Shown here one piece after another: positions 18,869-28,062 of a DNA stretch of 64,000 nucleotides. The notes beneath the pieces were generated by a model. It made no database searches. It saw nothing but the letters and a program-made list of their open reading frames with translations, and had not been told where the DNA came from. The stretch is from assembly GCA_029834535.1 (NCBI GenBank), contig JAQMWT010000675.1, positions 124,001-188,000 of the forward strand, in the 5' to 3' direction. The stretch's first letter is position 1. The number at the start of each line of letters is the position of its first letter. The translations under genes were made by a program, and so were the position numbers. The DNA comes from Chrysophaeum taylorii. Taxonomy: Eukaryota > Sar > Pelagophyceae > Pelagomonadales > Pelagomonadaceae.

Positions 18869-19066
18869 CCCGACCGCCTAACTAACTAACTAACTTCAGA
18901 CCTCTCCCGAGCATGGGAGCCAGGCCGGACCGACAGGAGCCAGTCCGGAATCACGGGCCTGTAGACGAGGGGCGCCGAAAGGTGGGTCGGCGGAGAGTGA
19001 TCATCAAGCTTGTCGCCATGCGACGAGGAGACCGCGATGTGACTGACAACCAACCCGACCGCCTAA
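18869..19066 (-). mobile_element. Retroposon family A copy, 5'-truncated, with 13-bp target duplication
   Basis: The body (18882-19053) matches the two copies at 24841-25183 and 25847-26203 in reverse orientation. It ends at the left in a CTAA tetranucleotide tail (AGTT repeats on the minus strand). CCCGACCGCCTAA flanks it exactly on both sides (18869-18881 and 19054-19066). A 5' truncation, a short tandem tail and a 13-bp target duplication are the marks of target-primed reverse transcription by a LINE machinery. The body has no obvious tRNA boxes, so it may be a LINE 3' end or a SINE. Confidence 0.88.
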
Positions 19067-19286
19067 ACCCACCATTCTCACTGTCCCTACGCCGGCCGGC
19101 GCGCCCCCAGCAACAACAACAACAACAACAGCAACAGCAACAAGAAGAAGAAGAAGAAGAAGAAAAGAAGTAGAAGAAGAAGCACGGGTAGGTAGCTACA
19201 ATGGGCTCCATGATTTCGTTTTCTCCCGAAGGAAAGGGGAGGGAGGTGTCGCAGGGTCTAAAAGAAACGAAAAGAAGAGTGTTTGT

Positions 19287-20282
19287 CTAGGGCGGGGCCC
19301 TCCAGTGGGTAATTTCGCGACGGTGTACGCGCGTGGTCGGGTGCTGAAGGACGAGGGCGTAGAGAGGGTCCGGGATGGCCGGGACAAGGTCGAGGGCCTT
19401 GTGGGCGAGGGCGCGAGCATCGAGGGGCGGGAGGTTGCGTTGCTGGAGGAGAGTAAGGGGGTTGCGGGCGGCGAGGAGGCGGTCCCTTTGGGAGACGCAG
19501 AGGGCGAGGCAGGCGAAGACGGCGAAGTGGGGTCCAACGGCGAAGAGAACGTCCCAGAGGGCGAGGACCTCCTTCAAGGGGGGAGCACAGGAGAAGAAGG
19601 ACGCGAGGAGGGGGAAAGCGCAGAGGTCCTCAAAAAGTTTGGAATCGCCGTTCGGGTTAATGATGAGGCGGTCGAAGAGTTGTTTGTCGACGACCGCGAG
19701 GCACGAAGCGACGAGTTGCGCTCCCGCGCAGACGCCGTGAAGGTCGGTAGCAAAGTAGGTTGGGCAGCGTCTCCTTAACGCGAGCAGGGAGTAAAAGGTC
19801 TCGAGCTCCGACATCACGAACAAGAAGGTCGCGCAGACGGGGCACCTGTTCGCCCCCGAAATCTCGGTGGTCTCGTCGCTATGGTGCCTCAAGGCGTTGA
19901 GAACGCGCGCGATTTGCTCGTCTCGGACTCGTCGTCGCGCGCGGCCGTCGCTCCGGAACGTCCGCCGCGCGTCGTTGCGAATCGCCGCGTCCGCGCTGGT
20001 TGCCCCCCTCGAGACGAGGCCCGCGTAGTGCGCCGCGTCGACGCGCCCGACGCCGAGCATGAGCTTCCACACGAGGTGCCGCTGCTTTGACTCCGGCTTG
20101 AGACCCTTCTCGCAGATAGTTTTTCGGAGACGCGACAACCTCCAAGCCGCGGGGCTCGCGCCGCTCAACAGCGACCGGATCTCCCACTCGTCCCGCTTCT
20201 TCCGACGCCGCCGCCGCCGTCGTTTTGGGCTCTCGAGCCGCACGAGCACTACCTGTCGCGTCGTCTCGCACACGGTTGCCAT
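19287..20282 (-). CDS. BUB2: TBC-domain Rab GAP, BUB2/Cdc16-like
   Basis: 331 residues. The TBC domain runs from ESKQRHLVWKLMLGVGRVDAAHYAGLVSRG through IRNDARRTFRSD (the region that carries the catalytic arginine in active GAPs), DEQIARVLNAL and SELETFYSLL to CAPPLKEVLALWDVLFAVGPHFAVF. The short overall size and the VWKLMLGV, IRND and PPLKEVLALWD strings fit the BUB2/Cdc16 group, which acts with Byr4/Bfa1 on a Tem1/Spg1-type GTPase in mitotic exit or septation. The usual YCQGM motif that supplies the glutamine finger is replaced by a Cys-containing GANRCPVCATF, so GAP activity is doubtful. A poly-Arg stretch from CGC repeats lies near residue 25. Confidence 0.72.
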   Translation of the reverse strand: MATVCETTRQVVLVRLESPKRRRRRRRKKRDEWEIRSLLSGASPAAWRLSRLRKTICEKGLKPESKQRHLVWKLMLGVGRVDAAHYAGLVSRGATSADAAIRNDARRTFRSDGRARRRVRDEQIARVLNALRHHSDETTEISGANRCPVCATFLFVMSELETFYSLLALRRRCPTYFATDLHGVCAGAQLVASCLAVVDKQLFDRLIINPNGDSKLFEDLCAFPLLASFFSCAPPLKEVLALWDVLFAVGPHFAVFACLALCVSQRDRLLAARNPLTLLQQRNLPPLDARALAHKALDLVPAIPDPLYALVLQHPTTRVHRREITHWRAPP

Positions 20283-21216
20283 TCTTATCCAACCTCAAAC
20301 TAAACCCTTTATCTGCTTCAGATCCGGACTAGTACCGCCTGCACTTTTTAATTATTAACCGGAAAGTGAAGAACCGGGAGAAAATAAACAGGTTATTTAT
20401 TTATTTATTTATTTATTATCAACCGGTTATTATTATTATGTGGGGGGGGGGGGTGATGTTTTTCACCGCCACGTCAGCTAACCCCCCTATTTTCACGCAC
20501 GACCCTTTTTGCTGGGCCCGCCGTTCTTCGAATTTCGCGCGTGCGTTCACCAGTGACGAATACCTTTGCCATCGGTGATTGAGGCTCGGCAATGAGATTC
20601 CTGCGTGCTATTTTAATGCGCCTCTTCAGCGCGAGCGTTGCCCTCCGTTCGATCGAGTCGAGCCCGCGGTAGCTAGATGCGGCCCTCGCCGTTTCACACA
20701 CCAAGCGCTGTGCTGCTCCTCCTGCCCCTCGTAGTCGGACCTATCAAACACACCTCGCTCCCTAATCCGAGGCGAGGAAATTCGCCGTCGCGGTTTTTGC
20801 CCAAAGCCGCCGAGTACCGCCCCGCCGCCACTTCTTCATCATCGCGAATGAATGAATTTTGCCAGTCGTCCGAGAAAAAGTTCGGGTTGGTTGCCTACTA
20901 CCAAAATTATGAAGAAGGCGTGAGAGTCCAGAGCGGGCTATAGCACCACCCTTGGCGTGCCCTCGGCGTGGTCGCCGCAACGCTGCGGGGTTCCTTCATC
21001 TGGGGCGAGGGGACTTCACTCTGCTTCTGTTCCACTCATGGCATCATCAAGAAGGCGCGGTTTTCCCCTGTGTTTCTATTCGGGATGATTCCCTTCCTTC
21101 CTTCTCTCCAGATAGCTGCGCTGGTCGCAAGTTCGATCTGTGCGTGGCGTATGCAACGCGCGCGCTTTAGTAAGACACTTTCCAGGCGACAGAGCAGCAG
21201 CACTCTCTACAACTTC
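20283..21216. other. Intergenic, no gene seen
   Basis: About 0.93 kb. It holds a TTTA run (20393-20418) and an 11-G homopolymer near 20443. The frames present give no recognisable protein. It probably contains the promoter of the BUB2-like gene. Confidence 0.5.
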
Positions 21217-22899
21217 TTAGGGTGTTTTAGGGTAACGCGTCGCCTCGTCGACCGAGGCGAGGAAGATCGACGCCGCCAGGTTGGCGTTCATCGCGTGCTC
21301 CATCTCGACGGCGGCGCGCGAGTGGATCGAGTCGATGTCCTCCATGGCGGCGCGGAGGATCGACGCAGCCGAGTCCGAGTCCGATTTCTTTTCGGGTGCA
21401 GATTGTTTAGCGAGGTGCGGCGACGATGGCACCGAGTCCTTTGTCCGGATGATCTCGATTCCCGACGGTTGCTGCGGCGGCGACGTCGGTAGTAAAGGGG
21501 GCAGCCGTGTCGCTTCGCTAGGCGCAGTTGGCGAGAGGAGGTCGTCGACGACCGGCGGGAGGGGCACGCGCGCCTTGGCGCCGTGGGGCGAGAGTTCGTG
21601 GAACCGCTTCGCCTTGAGGCGACCGACGTACTCGTAGTGGCAGTTCGCACACACCTTGATGTTATTGTACAGGGCGAGCCGCTCGCGCTTTGACATGCTT
21701 GCCACGTTGGGCGCCTCGCGTCGAAGACTCCGCGGATGGTCGACGAGGACCTTGCGCGGTAGCGTGAAGAAGAAGCGCGGCGGCGTCTTGTCGTCTTCGT
21801 CGCCAGAGCTGTAGTAGAGGTGGCGATCGTCGGTCGGAATCTCCATGTCGCAGAACTCGCCCTCGCACCCCGGGCCGATGACGTAGGCGTTGGGCGTCGC
21901 GACGTCGTTCCGTCGCCTCTTGAGCCACCGGAGCGGGCCCGGTTTCGAGAGCTTGTACCCCTTGACCTGGAGCAGCCACCAGCCCCCCGCCTCGTCCTGC
22001 ACAAAGTCGGCCGCGAGCTCCTCGAGCCTCGGGGACGCCTCGGCGTTAAAGCGCGCTAAGAGCTTTGTCGCGAGAGCCTTTGGCTCGGCCCACGACGCCG
22101 ACTGCGGCGACGCCCGCACGATCGAGCATCGCCGGCAGCACCCGGTGTTGGTCGCGTCACCGTCCGACGAGATGATCCAGCCTCGCGGCTTTTTACGGCG
22201 GCCGACGACGCACCGCGCTACCCACGCGAGGCCGCCCTTGTTGTTCGAACGCACGTACGCCTGCACGCACACGGCGCCCGTGCCCCGCGGCTCGGTCGAT
22301 AACGCCGCGGCGACGAGCGTGGCCACCGCGTCGCGACTTTGGACCATGGCGATCGCGTGGCCCGTGAGCGCCGCGGAGCCCGTATCGACCGGGAACTCTC
22401 TTTCGAGCGCCAAACCGAGCGGCGACCCGCGCGCCGACGGCGCGATCTTCAGCACCGCCAACGGATTCTCGACGGTTCGAGCGCGGCGCCGGCTTCCTTC
22501 CCCCCAAGGTCGCCACGTCGAGAGCCTCGCGACCAGCTTTTTTTGCTCGACGACGTCTGGCCACTCGCCCTTCCAAGCCCATTCCTTCCTCGCGCCGCGC
22601 CCGTCGTGCCAGCTCAGCCGCGGCGAAGCGCCCAGCACCACGCACAACGTCGGCGGCACGCCCGCCTCGACGCGACACCACAGCCCGTGGCCCGCCTCCA
22701 TCGCCTCGACGTTTGCCTCGCGCGCGCGCTGCGCGAACAAATGCTGCGCACGACGTTCGGCTTCCTCTTTGGACGCGGGGACGAGGGGAAATCGCCGCAT
22801 ATCCTTCGATGCTTTTCGTCGCGTCTTTTTGGGGTGATCGAACCGCTCCCGGCTCAGCTCCTCCATCATCAGTCGCATCAGACCTTCGGAGCTTGCCAT
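21217..22899 (-). CDS. Unrecognised 561-residue protein with paired cysteines
   Basis: I start at the ATG at 22899 (MASSEGLMRL), 15 codons inside the longest frame. The N-terminus is a charged helix (about 1-75). The middle (about 75-340) looks globular and ends in ELAADFVQDEAGGWWLLQVKGYKL. Cysteine clusters could bind zinc: TGCCRRC near 255, GCEGEFC near 360, and VCANCHYEYVG near 425. The C-terminal 130 residues are Pro/Ser-rich with a final Ala-rich helix. I recognise no named family, although the WWLLQVKGY strand and the CxxC segment look like conserved blocks. No membrane span or signal peptide is seen. Confidence 0.6.
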   Translation of the reverse strand: MASSEGLMRLMMEELSRERFDHPKKTRRKASKDMRRFPLVPASKEEAERRAQHLFAQRAREANVEAMEAGHGLWCRVEAGVPPTLCVVLGASPRLSWHDGRGARKEWAWKGEWPDVVEQKKLVARLSTWRPWGEGSRRRARTVENPLAVLKIAPSARGSPLGLALEREFPVDTGSAALTGHAIAMVQSRDAVATLVAAALSTEPRGTGAVCVQAYVRSNNKGGLAWVARCVVGRRKKPRGWIISSDGDATNTGCCRRCSIVRASPQSASWAEPKALATKLLARFNAEASPRLEELAADFVQDEAGGWWLLQVKGYKLSKPGPLRWLKRRRNDVATPNAYVIGPGCEGEFCDMEIPTDDRHLYYSSGDEDDKTPPRFFFTLPRKVLVDHPRSLRREAPNVASMSKRERLALYNNIKVCANCHYEYVGRLKAKRFHELSPHGAKARVPLPPVVDDLLSPTAPSEATRLPPLLPTSPPQQPSGIEIIRTKDSVPSSPHLAKQSAPEKKSDSDSAASILRAAMEDIDSIHSRAAVEMEHAMNANLAASIFLASVDEATRYPKTP

Positions 22900-23091
22900 A
22901 ATCCTATATCTTTCCTGCTTTTCGGACCTGTTGAACGGACGCAAGGGTGGTCATTCTGTAGCCGCGATACCCGATGGCCCCGTGCATATAACCACCTTGC
23001 TTATCAAGGCACGAAGCCTCGGCGTCGTTGTGGACGGGCTTCTGTGCCAGCTTTGACGACGAGTATCATGTGCCCATTTCGATGAGGATGG

Positions 23092-23117
23092 ACGAACGAA
23101 CGAACGAACGAACGAAA
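23092..23117. repeat. (GAAC)n tetranucleotide tract
   Basis: About six GAAC units in the gap between the unrecognised gene and the CtIP-like gene. The same tetranucleotide occurs at 18563-18584. It may be the tail of an eroded retroposon or a plain microsatellite. Confidence 0.7.
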
Positions 23118-23129
23118 ACCCCACTCCGC

Positions 23130-24275
23130 CTACGAGGGTCTTCGAGGTGATGAGCAGACGTCGTCGTCGTCGTCGTCGGGCCTGTGTGAGTCAGCAAAGG
23201 AGAGGTCCCAGAAGCCTGGGGGCGTATTGGGTCTCTCGAAATAGCTTCGATGCCGACAGCCTCGGCGAAGGGTCTCGATGTCCTCGGGTGTGAGGTAGCC
23301 CGTCTGGGCCTTGATGAACTTGTCGCAGCGGGAACAGGTGTGCGTGGGCATCCGGCGTCTCTCGTCTCTGTCGCGGACGACGTTCTGGTATTCGTAGCCC
23401 GTCTCATCAAAAGCGCGCTTGCGGCTCTTGGCCTGAGCCTCGGTAGGCTTGTTAAGGTCTATTGGTGTGCCTTTCCGCTGCCTGACATCTGAGAGAGGCG
23501 AATTGATTTCGCGCGCCAGCCAGCCGTTGGGCGCCGGCGTCTTGGTCGGTACTCCGTTGTTCTCCTTGTTGTCTTCCCCAGCCGGCGTCTTGGTGGGCTG
23601 CGCGGCGGGCGTCTTGGTGGGCTGTGAAGCGGGCGTCTTGGTGGCCTGTGCAGCGGGCGTCTTGGTGGCCTGTGCAGCGGGCGTCTTGGTGGCCTGTGCA
23701 GCGGGCGTCTTGGTGGCCTGTGCAGCGGGCGTCTTGGTGGCCTGTGCAGCGGGCGTCTTGGTGGCCTGTGCAGCGGGCGTCTTGGTGAGCTGGGCGGCGG
23801 GCGATTTGGTTGACCTTCTAGCGGGTGCCTTGGTGGGCTGCGCAGCGGGCGATTTGGTTGACCTTCTAGCGGGTGCCTTGGTGGGCTGCGCAGCGGGCGA
23901 TTTGGTTGACTGCCCAGCGGGGGTCTCGGTGGGCTGAGCGGCGGGCGTCTTAGTGGCCGGCTTCTTGTAAGCGCTGTTGACGAGGCTTCGGTACATGTGC
24001 TGGAGCGTCTTGCACTTGAACTTGGTCTCGTCGTTGGCGGCGCGGAGCATCGCATTCTCCGCCTCGAGGGACGCCATCTTGCTCTCGTCGTTGGCGGCGC
24101 GGAGTATCGCATTCTCCGCCTCGAGGGACGCCATCTTGCTCTCGTCGTTGGCGGCGCGGAGCCGTGCATTCTCCGCCTCGAGTGCCGACACCTTGGCCTC
24201 GAGCGTCGCCCTGTCTCCGACCGCTGCCCGCACGGCACCGATGATCTCGCGCTCGTGGTCGCTCAGCATTTCCAT
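23130..24275 (-). CDS. CTP1: CtIP / Ctp1 / Sae2 homologue (DNA-end resection cofactor)
   Basis: 381 residues. The C-terminal domain is diagnostic: VVRDRDERRRMPTHTCSRC (C314 and C317), then CRHRSYFERPNTPPGFWDLSF (340-360), matching the CxxC and RHR...TPPGFW motifs of CtIP/Ctp1/Sae2. By family knowledge the protein stimulates the Mre11 nuclease in MRN to process DNA ends in repair and meiosis. Residues about 20-90 are a coiled coil made of three near-identical 19-residue repeats (MASLEAENAILRAANDESK), the likely oligomerisation region. Residues 108-235 are sixteen octapeptide units of TKTPAAQA type, fourteen of which keep a Ser/Thr-Pro dipeptide, the minimal CDK target. CDK control of CtIP is known in other organisms. 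The gene is surrounded by repeats but its own frame is intact. Confidence 0.88.
   Translation of the reverse strand: MEMLSDHEREIIGAVRAAVGDRATLEAKVSALEAENARLRAANDESKMASLEAENAILRAANDESKMASLEAENAMLRAANDETKFKCKTLQHMYRSLVNSAYKKPATKTPAAQPTETPAGQSTKSPAAQPTKAPARRSTKSPAAQPTKAPARRSTKSPAAQLTKTPAAQATKTPAAQATKTPAAQATKTPAAQATKTPAAQATKTPAAQATKTPASQPTKTPAAQPTKTPAGEDNKENNGVPTKTPAPNGWLAREINSPLSDVRQRKGTPIDLNKPTEAQAKSRKRAFDETGYEYQNVVRDRDERRRMPTHTCSRCDKFIKAQTGYLTPEDIETLRRGCRHRSYFERPNTPPGFWDLSFADSHRPDDDDDDVCSSPRRPS
23571..23954 (-). repeat. 24-bp coding minisatellite inside the CtIP-like gene
   Basis: Sixteen tandem units of 24 bp, six of them essentially identical in the centre (units starting near 23647, 23671, 23695, 23719, 23743 and 23767). 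The edges carry higher-order duplication: TKSPAAQP-TKAPARRS appears twice in a row. The identical centre with diverged edges is what recent unequal exchange or replication slippage produces. Confidence 0.9.
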
Positions 24276-24289
24276 AACGGTTTAGTTTC

Positions 24290-24665
24290 AAAAGAGGGGT
24301 TTAGGAGTACGGAAAACTCAAAGGTTTTAAAAGGTCGACTGCTAAGCTTTTACAAGAGGGGTTTAGGAGTAAGCTCAAAGGTTAAAGCGCGGAGCAGTGC
24401 GCTGATTAATGTGGCTTAGATTGGCGGGGGTCAGAGCGTCGAACGGGAAGGAGAACTCGGGTGAGTGGAAGGAAGGACGTTGACGCAAGCCGATTATAGG
24501 GGACGGCCAAGCGCTAGGGGGGTGGGCGCGTGTGGGTGCTTGAAGGTTAAGGGCAGAGCGGGCTCTAATAAAAGCATCTCGGATTGGCGGGGGTCGGAGC
24601 GTCGAGCGGAGAGGAGAGCTGGGGCGAGTGGGAGAAAAGACGTAGCCACAGGCCGTTAAAATAAG
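24290..24665. mobile_element. Degenerate Helitron-end-like relic with internal duplication
   Basis: Two diverged tandem copies of a block (GGGTTTAGGAGTA, CTCAAAGG, TTAGATTGGCGGGGGTC) occur here. The same order, in reverse, is recognisable at about 53870-53980 beside the Helitron-type helicase remnant. A short piece of retroposon B (AAGGTCGACTGCTAAG, 24331-24346) sits between two copies of GAGGGGTTTAGGAGTA. No coding capacity remains. Confidence 0.5.
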
Positions 24666-24840
24666 GGCTGGCGTTTAATCATCAACGGCGGTGCGTGCCG
24701 AAGGGGGGTCTGGGACCTCACCCCTCGAGACACTACGCGCCGCTACTGCTGAGATCACCAACGTCACCAGATCGTATTTCGAGAGGAACGTCGTCGGATA
24801 ACGAAAGCATGTATTCTGGTGGTTCCGCCGATGACTTACC

Positions 24841-25183
24841 CTGATCGCCGACCGCGTGGTTGCGATGGAGGACGGTGCCTCATGAATCCTGAGCCTTGCG
24901 AGGGCATCCGCCCTCCCGGCGTAGGTTGGCACCTATTCGCCTCCCGGGCGGGCCGGTTGGCAGCCGGAACGCTCGCAGTGGGACGGGGTATGGCCGGGTT
25001 ATCGACGAGTTGGTTGTCAGTCACAACGCGGTCTCCTCGTCGCATGGCGACAAGCTTGATGATCACTCTCCGCCGACCCACCTTTCGGCGCCCCTCGTCT
25101 ACAGGCCCGTGATTCCGGACTGGCTCCTGTCGGTCCGGCCTGGCTCCCATGCTCGGGAGAGGTCTGAAGTTAGTTAGTTAGTT
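24841..25183 (+). mobile_element. Retroposon family A, fuller copy 1
   Basis: About 343 bp, close to identical to the copy at 25847-26203 apart from a small indel and scattered changes. It ends in four AGTT units. Its right edge joins directly to Ty3/gypsy sequence (RNase H region), so it marks the left limit of the plus-strand Ty3 fragment. No clear polymerase III A/B boxes or long reading frame were found. Confidence 0.8.
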
Positions 25184-28062
25184 ACTTTCGAGCCTATATC
25201 GAAGGGCACCGGACTGTTTTGGAGACCGATCACCGAAATTTGACGTTTTTACGTAAGGCGACGCATTCGTCTGGACAGCTTGCTCGTTGGGCAATGCGTC
25301 TTGCCAATTTTGACCCTGAACTTGGTTACAAGCCGGGAAAGTCACCGGGAATGAGTATCCCTGACTGTCTCTCCCGCAATCCGATAGATCATGTCATCGA
25401 GACTGACGAGTTTGGAGAACATTCGAACCACGCTTATTTGGCGTTCCAAGAGCTTCCCCGGCCTATTGATGACCAAGGACTTCCTGCCTCCGGATGTCAC
25501 TTCATACTGTCGTTTGTTACGACCGAACTGCCGGAAGACGAGGAAGAAGATCCCGAAAAGGATCCGATGAGATTGGCTACGTCTCACGCTACGAGACAAC
25601 GTCGGAAGAACCGCGTGCGCGATGAGCCGCAGGTCTTCAAGGACGCAGCCGCCTACAAGGATTACATTGATAAAATTCCCGATAATATGACGCTCGATAA
25701 AATCGCCCGCGAGCAAGAATCTGATGCCAATTGCGAGGATATTCGCTATCGGATGGCCCAAAGTCAGACGCCGCGACGTTCCCGAGCGAACGAACGATAT
25801 GAAGTTGTGAAAGACATTCTTTACCGCATTTCTGCTGATTTCCACACTGATAGCCGACTGCGGTTGCGATGGAGGACGGTGCCTCATGAATCCTGAGCCT
25901 TGCGGGGGCATCCGCCCTCCCGGCGTAGGTTGGCACCTATTCGCCTCCCGGGCGGGCCGGTTGGCAGCCGGAACGTTCGCTGTGGGACGGGGTATGGCCG
26001 GGGGGCGAAGACGGAAGGTTATCGACGAGTTGGTTGTCAGTCACATCGCGGTCTCCTCGTCGCATGGCGACAAGCTTGATGATCACTCTCCGCCGACCGA
26101 CCTTTCGGCGCTCCTCGTCTACAGGCCCGTGATTCCGGACTGGCTCCTGTCGGTCCGGCCTGGCTCCCATGCTCGGGAGAGGTCTGAAGTTAGTTCGTTA
26201 GTTGCACCCGATGATTGCGGCCCCTGCTACGTTGCGCAAGCGCATTATTCGACTCTACCATGACACTCCGGTCAACGGTGGTCATGGGACGTCACAGTAC
26301 TGTCCAGGCTATCCAGGAACGATTTTGGTGGGCCCACATGTCGAACGAAGTCGGAGTCTTCATTGCTGAATGTTTAGTTTGCCAGAAAGCTCGTACGCCT
26401 GAGCCGAAACGAGCTGGACTCTTACTACAGCCTGTCTACGATGGTGATGGCGCTGTTCTCTGCATGGATTTATTTGGACCTTTGCCCAGCGCTGGTCCCG
26501 AGACGTATTTTTTAGTGTCCCGAAACGTATTTTTTAGTGTTTTTTGATCCGTTCTCGCACTTCTTGATTTTGGGTGTTTTGAACGATAAGACTGCTGAAT
26601 CCGTTCTTGAGTCTTTTGTCATTAACATCCTCCTCAAGGGCTACTTGCCCCAGATGATTCGTACCGACAACGGTAAAGAGTTCGTGAACAAGCTGATGCG
26701 CGAGTTTTGCCATCTCTTCAACACACGATACCAACTACGATCCCCTATCATGCCCAGTCGAACCCTGCTGAGCGTGTGAACCGATTTATCAAGGCCCTCC
26801 TCCGTGCCTGCCTTCAGGGCCGGAACATCACGGATTGGCCCGACTTTGCCCATTATATTGCGTTTTGCTACAACCGCAAGTTTATTCCGGGCACGCAGAT
26901 TTCTCCCTTTATGCTACGCCTGAACAGTTAGTCGATGTTGCCGACCGATTATACGCTTATGGACTTTGATACCCGACTGTTGCCAAAGACTCGCTCTGAT
27001 GCAGTCGCTGAGACTCGTGAACGATTGAAGTATTATACGAAGATCGTCCACGAAGCTCGTGATAAAGCTTTGAAGAAACAACGATTGGCTTACAACGCCG
27101 ATCATGTTGATGTCGAATACAAGGAAGGAGCACGTGTCTTGCTCTACATTCCCTTCCTTCAAAACAAATTACGACCGGAATGGCGCGGCCCGTTCGTTAT
27201 CGTGGAACGCCTCTCCCCTGTCACTTATAGGATTGAGTCTCTTGATTCTCCGCCCGAAGAACGACCTGTTCATGTTAGTCAGATCACGCCTGTGATGGTT
27301 CCCCCGATCGTTGATCAAGGCATCCGCAAACCCGAAGAAACCTTCCGTTATGATTATCAGCACGGTAAGTTTGTTGTTTTCCGGATTCCTGACCGGAAGC
27401 GCTCTGTTTGGCGCAAGAAGATCTATGTTGCTGAAGTTTACGAGCCTTACGATTACCAGAATGATCGTGCTGCTCAGCACCTCTACTCCGATTTGGGTCC
27501 GAACGATGATGTCGCTTATTTCAAGCAGACCTCTCACCTTTCGAACCGTAAGCTCAAGCCTGAGTACAAGGACGTTGACGGTCGCAGTTTCACCGACAAG
27601 TCCAAGATCTCATCCAGCACAACTCCTTGTGTCGCGGATTTCGCTCCGCACGAGATTGATGTGTTGGTCCCCAGGTTTACTTAGCGCAGTGGTCGAGTTC
27701 CCGAACCGATCATCACCCGCGTTTACAAGAAGATTCGTTCTCGAGATGCTCGTAAGGCGAAGCCGCGCTCCTCGCGCTAGCCGCTCGCCAGGGGAGTCCT
27801 GTGGCGGAAACTCCCGCCTCCTAAGGCTTACCCCTATTTTAGGCCCTCCCCTTATCAGGGGCACCCTACTCCATTATGATGATGTCAGTTTTCTCTATGA
27901 CATCATCTTCCCTGATTTCTGTGATGCAAGTGTTCTTAATCATAAAGCAACAGCCGATCCTCGAGTTGTGAGGACCAGGCACGGAAGTTGTTTGTGGTTG
28001 TGTGGCGAGAGAACGGCCTTCCTCGTCCAGTGACTCCATCAAGAGCACGGACGCGAGCGGCG
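25184..28062 (+). mobile_element. Ty3/gypsy LTR retrotransposon fossil, 3' portion
   Basis: Parts in order: the C-terminal RNase H region (HRTVLETDHRNLTFL); a linker; integrase with its zinc-binding and core regions; the integrase C-terminal domain with the GPF motif; a basic tail; a purine-rich tract; and a 3' LTR that starts TGTGGCGG at 27800. Gag, protease and reverse transcriptase are absent. It is clearly broken, with roughly five breaks besides an inserted retroposon A copy. It differs from the minus-strand relative by about 10 percent in stretches I aligned by eye, so it is not young. Its base composition is less GC-rich than that of the host genes. Confidence 0.9.
25847..26203 (+). 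mobile_element. Retroposon family A copy 2, inserted in the Ty3 fossil
   Basis: About 357 bp ending in AGTT/CGTT units. The related minus-strand Ty3 copy has no such sequence at the matching place (near 29740), which fixes this as a later insertion. A candidate imperfect duplication, TTCCACACTGAT on the left and TTGCACCCGATG on the right, matches the uninterrupted site of the other Ty3 copy. Confidence 0.85.

Larger units (their letters stand above)
17804..19286. other. Repeat-bearing intergenic interval
   Basis: About 1.5 kb without a supportable gene. It contains a retroposon B fragment (17832-17998), a (GAAC)n tract at 18563-18584, a retroposon A copy with target duplication (18869-19066), and CAA/GAA runs at 19108-19170. 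A minus-strand frame at about 18000-18150 encodes an Ala/Lys-rich helix (KLQSAINKLEETAKAAA) that may be a decayed coding fragment. Confidence 0.55.

Noticed and set aside
23092-23117. CRISPR-like or protein-binding repeat array
   Set aside because: It is a plain tetranucleotide tract without spacers.
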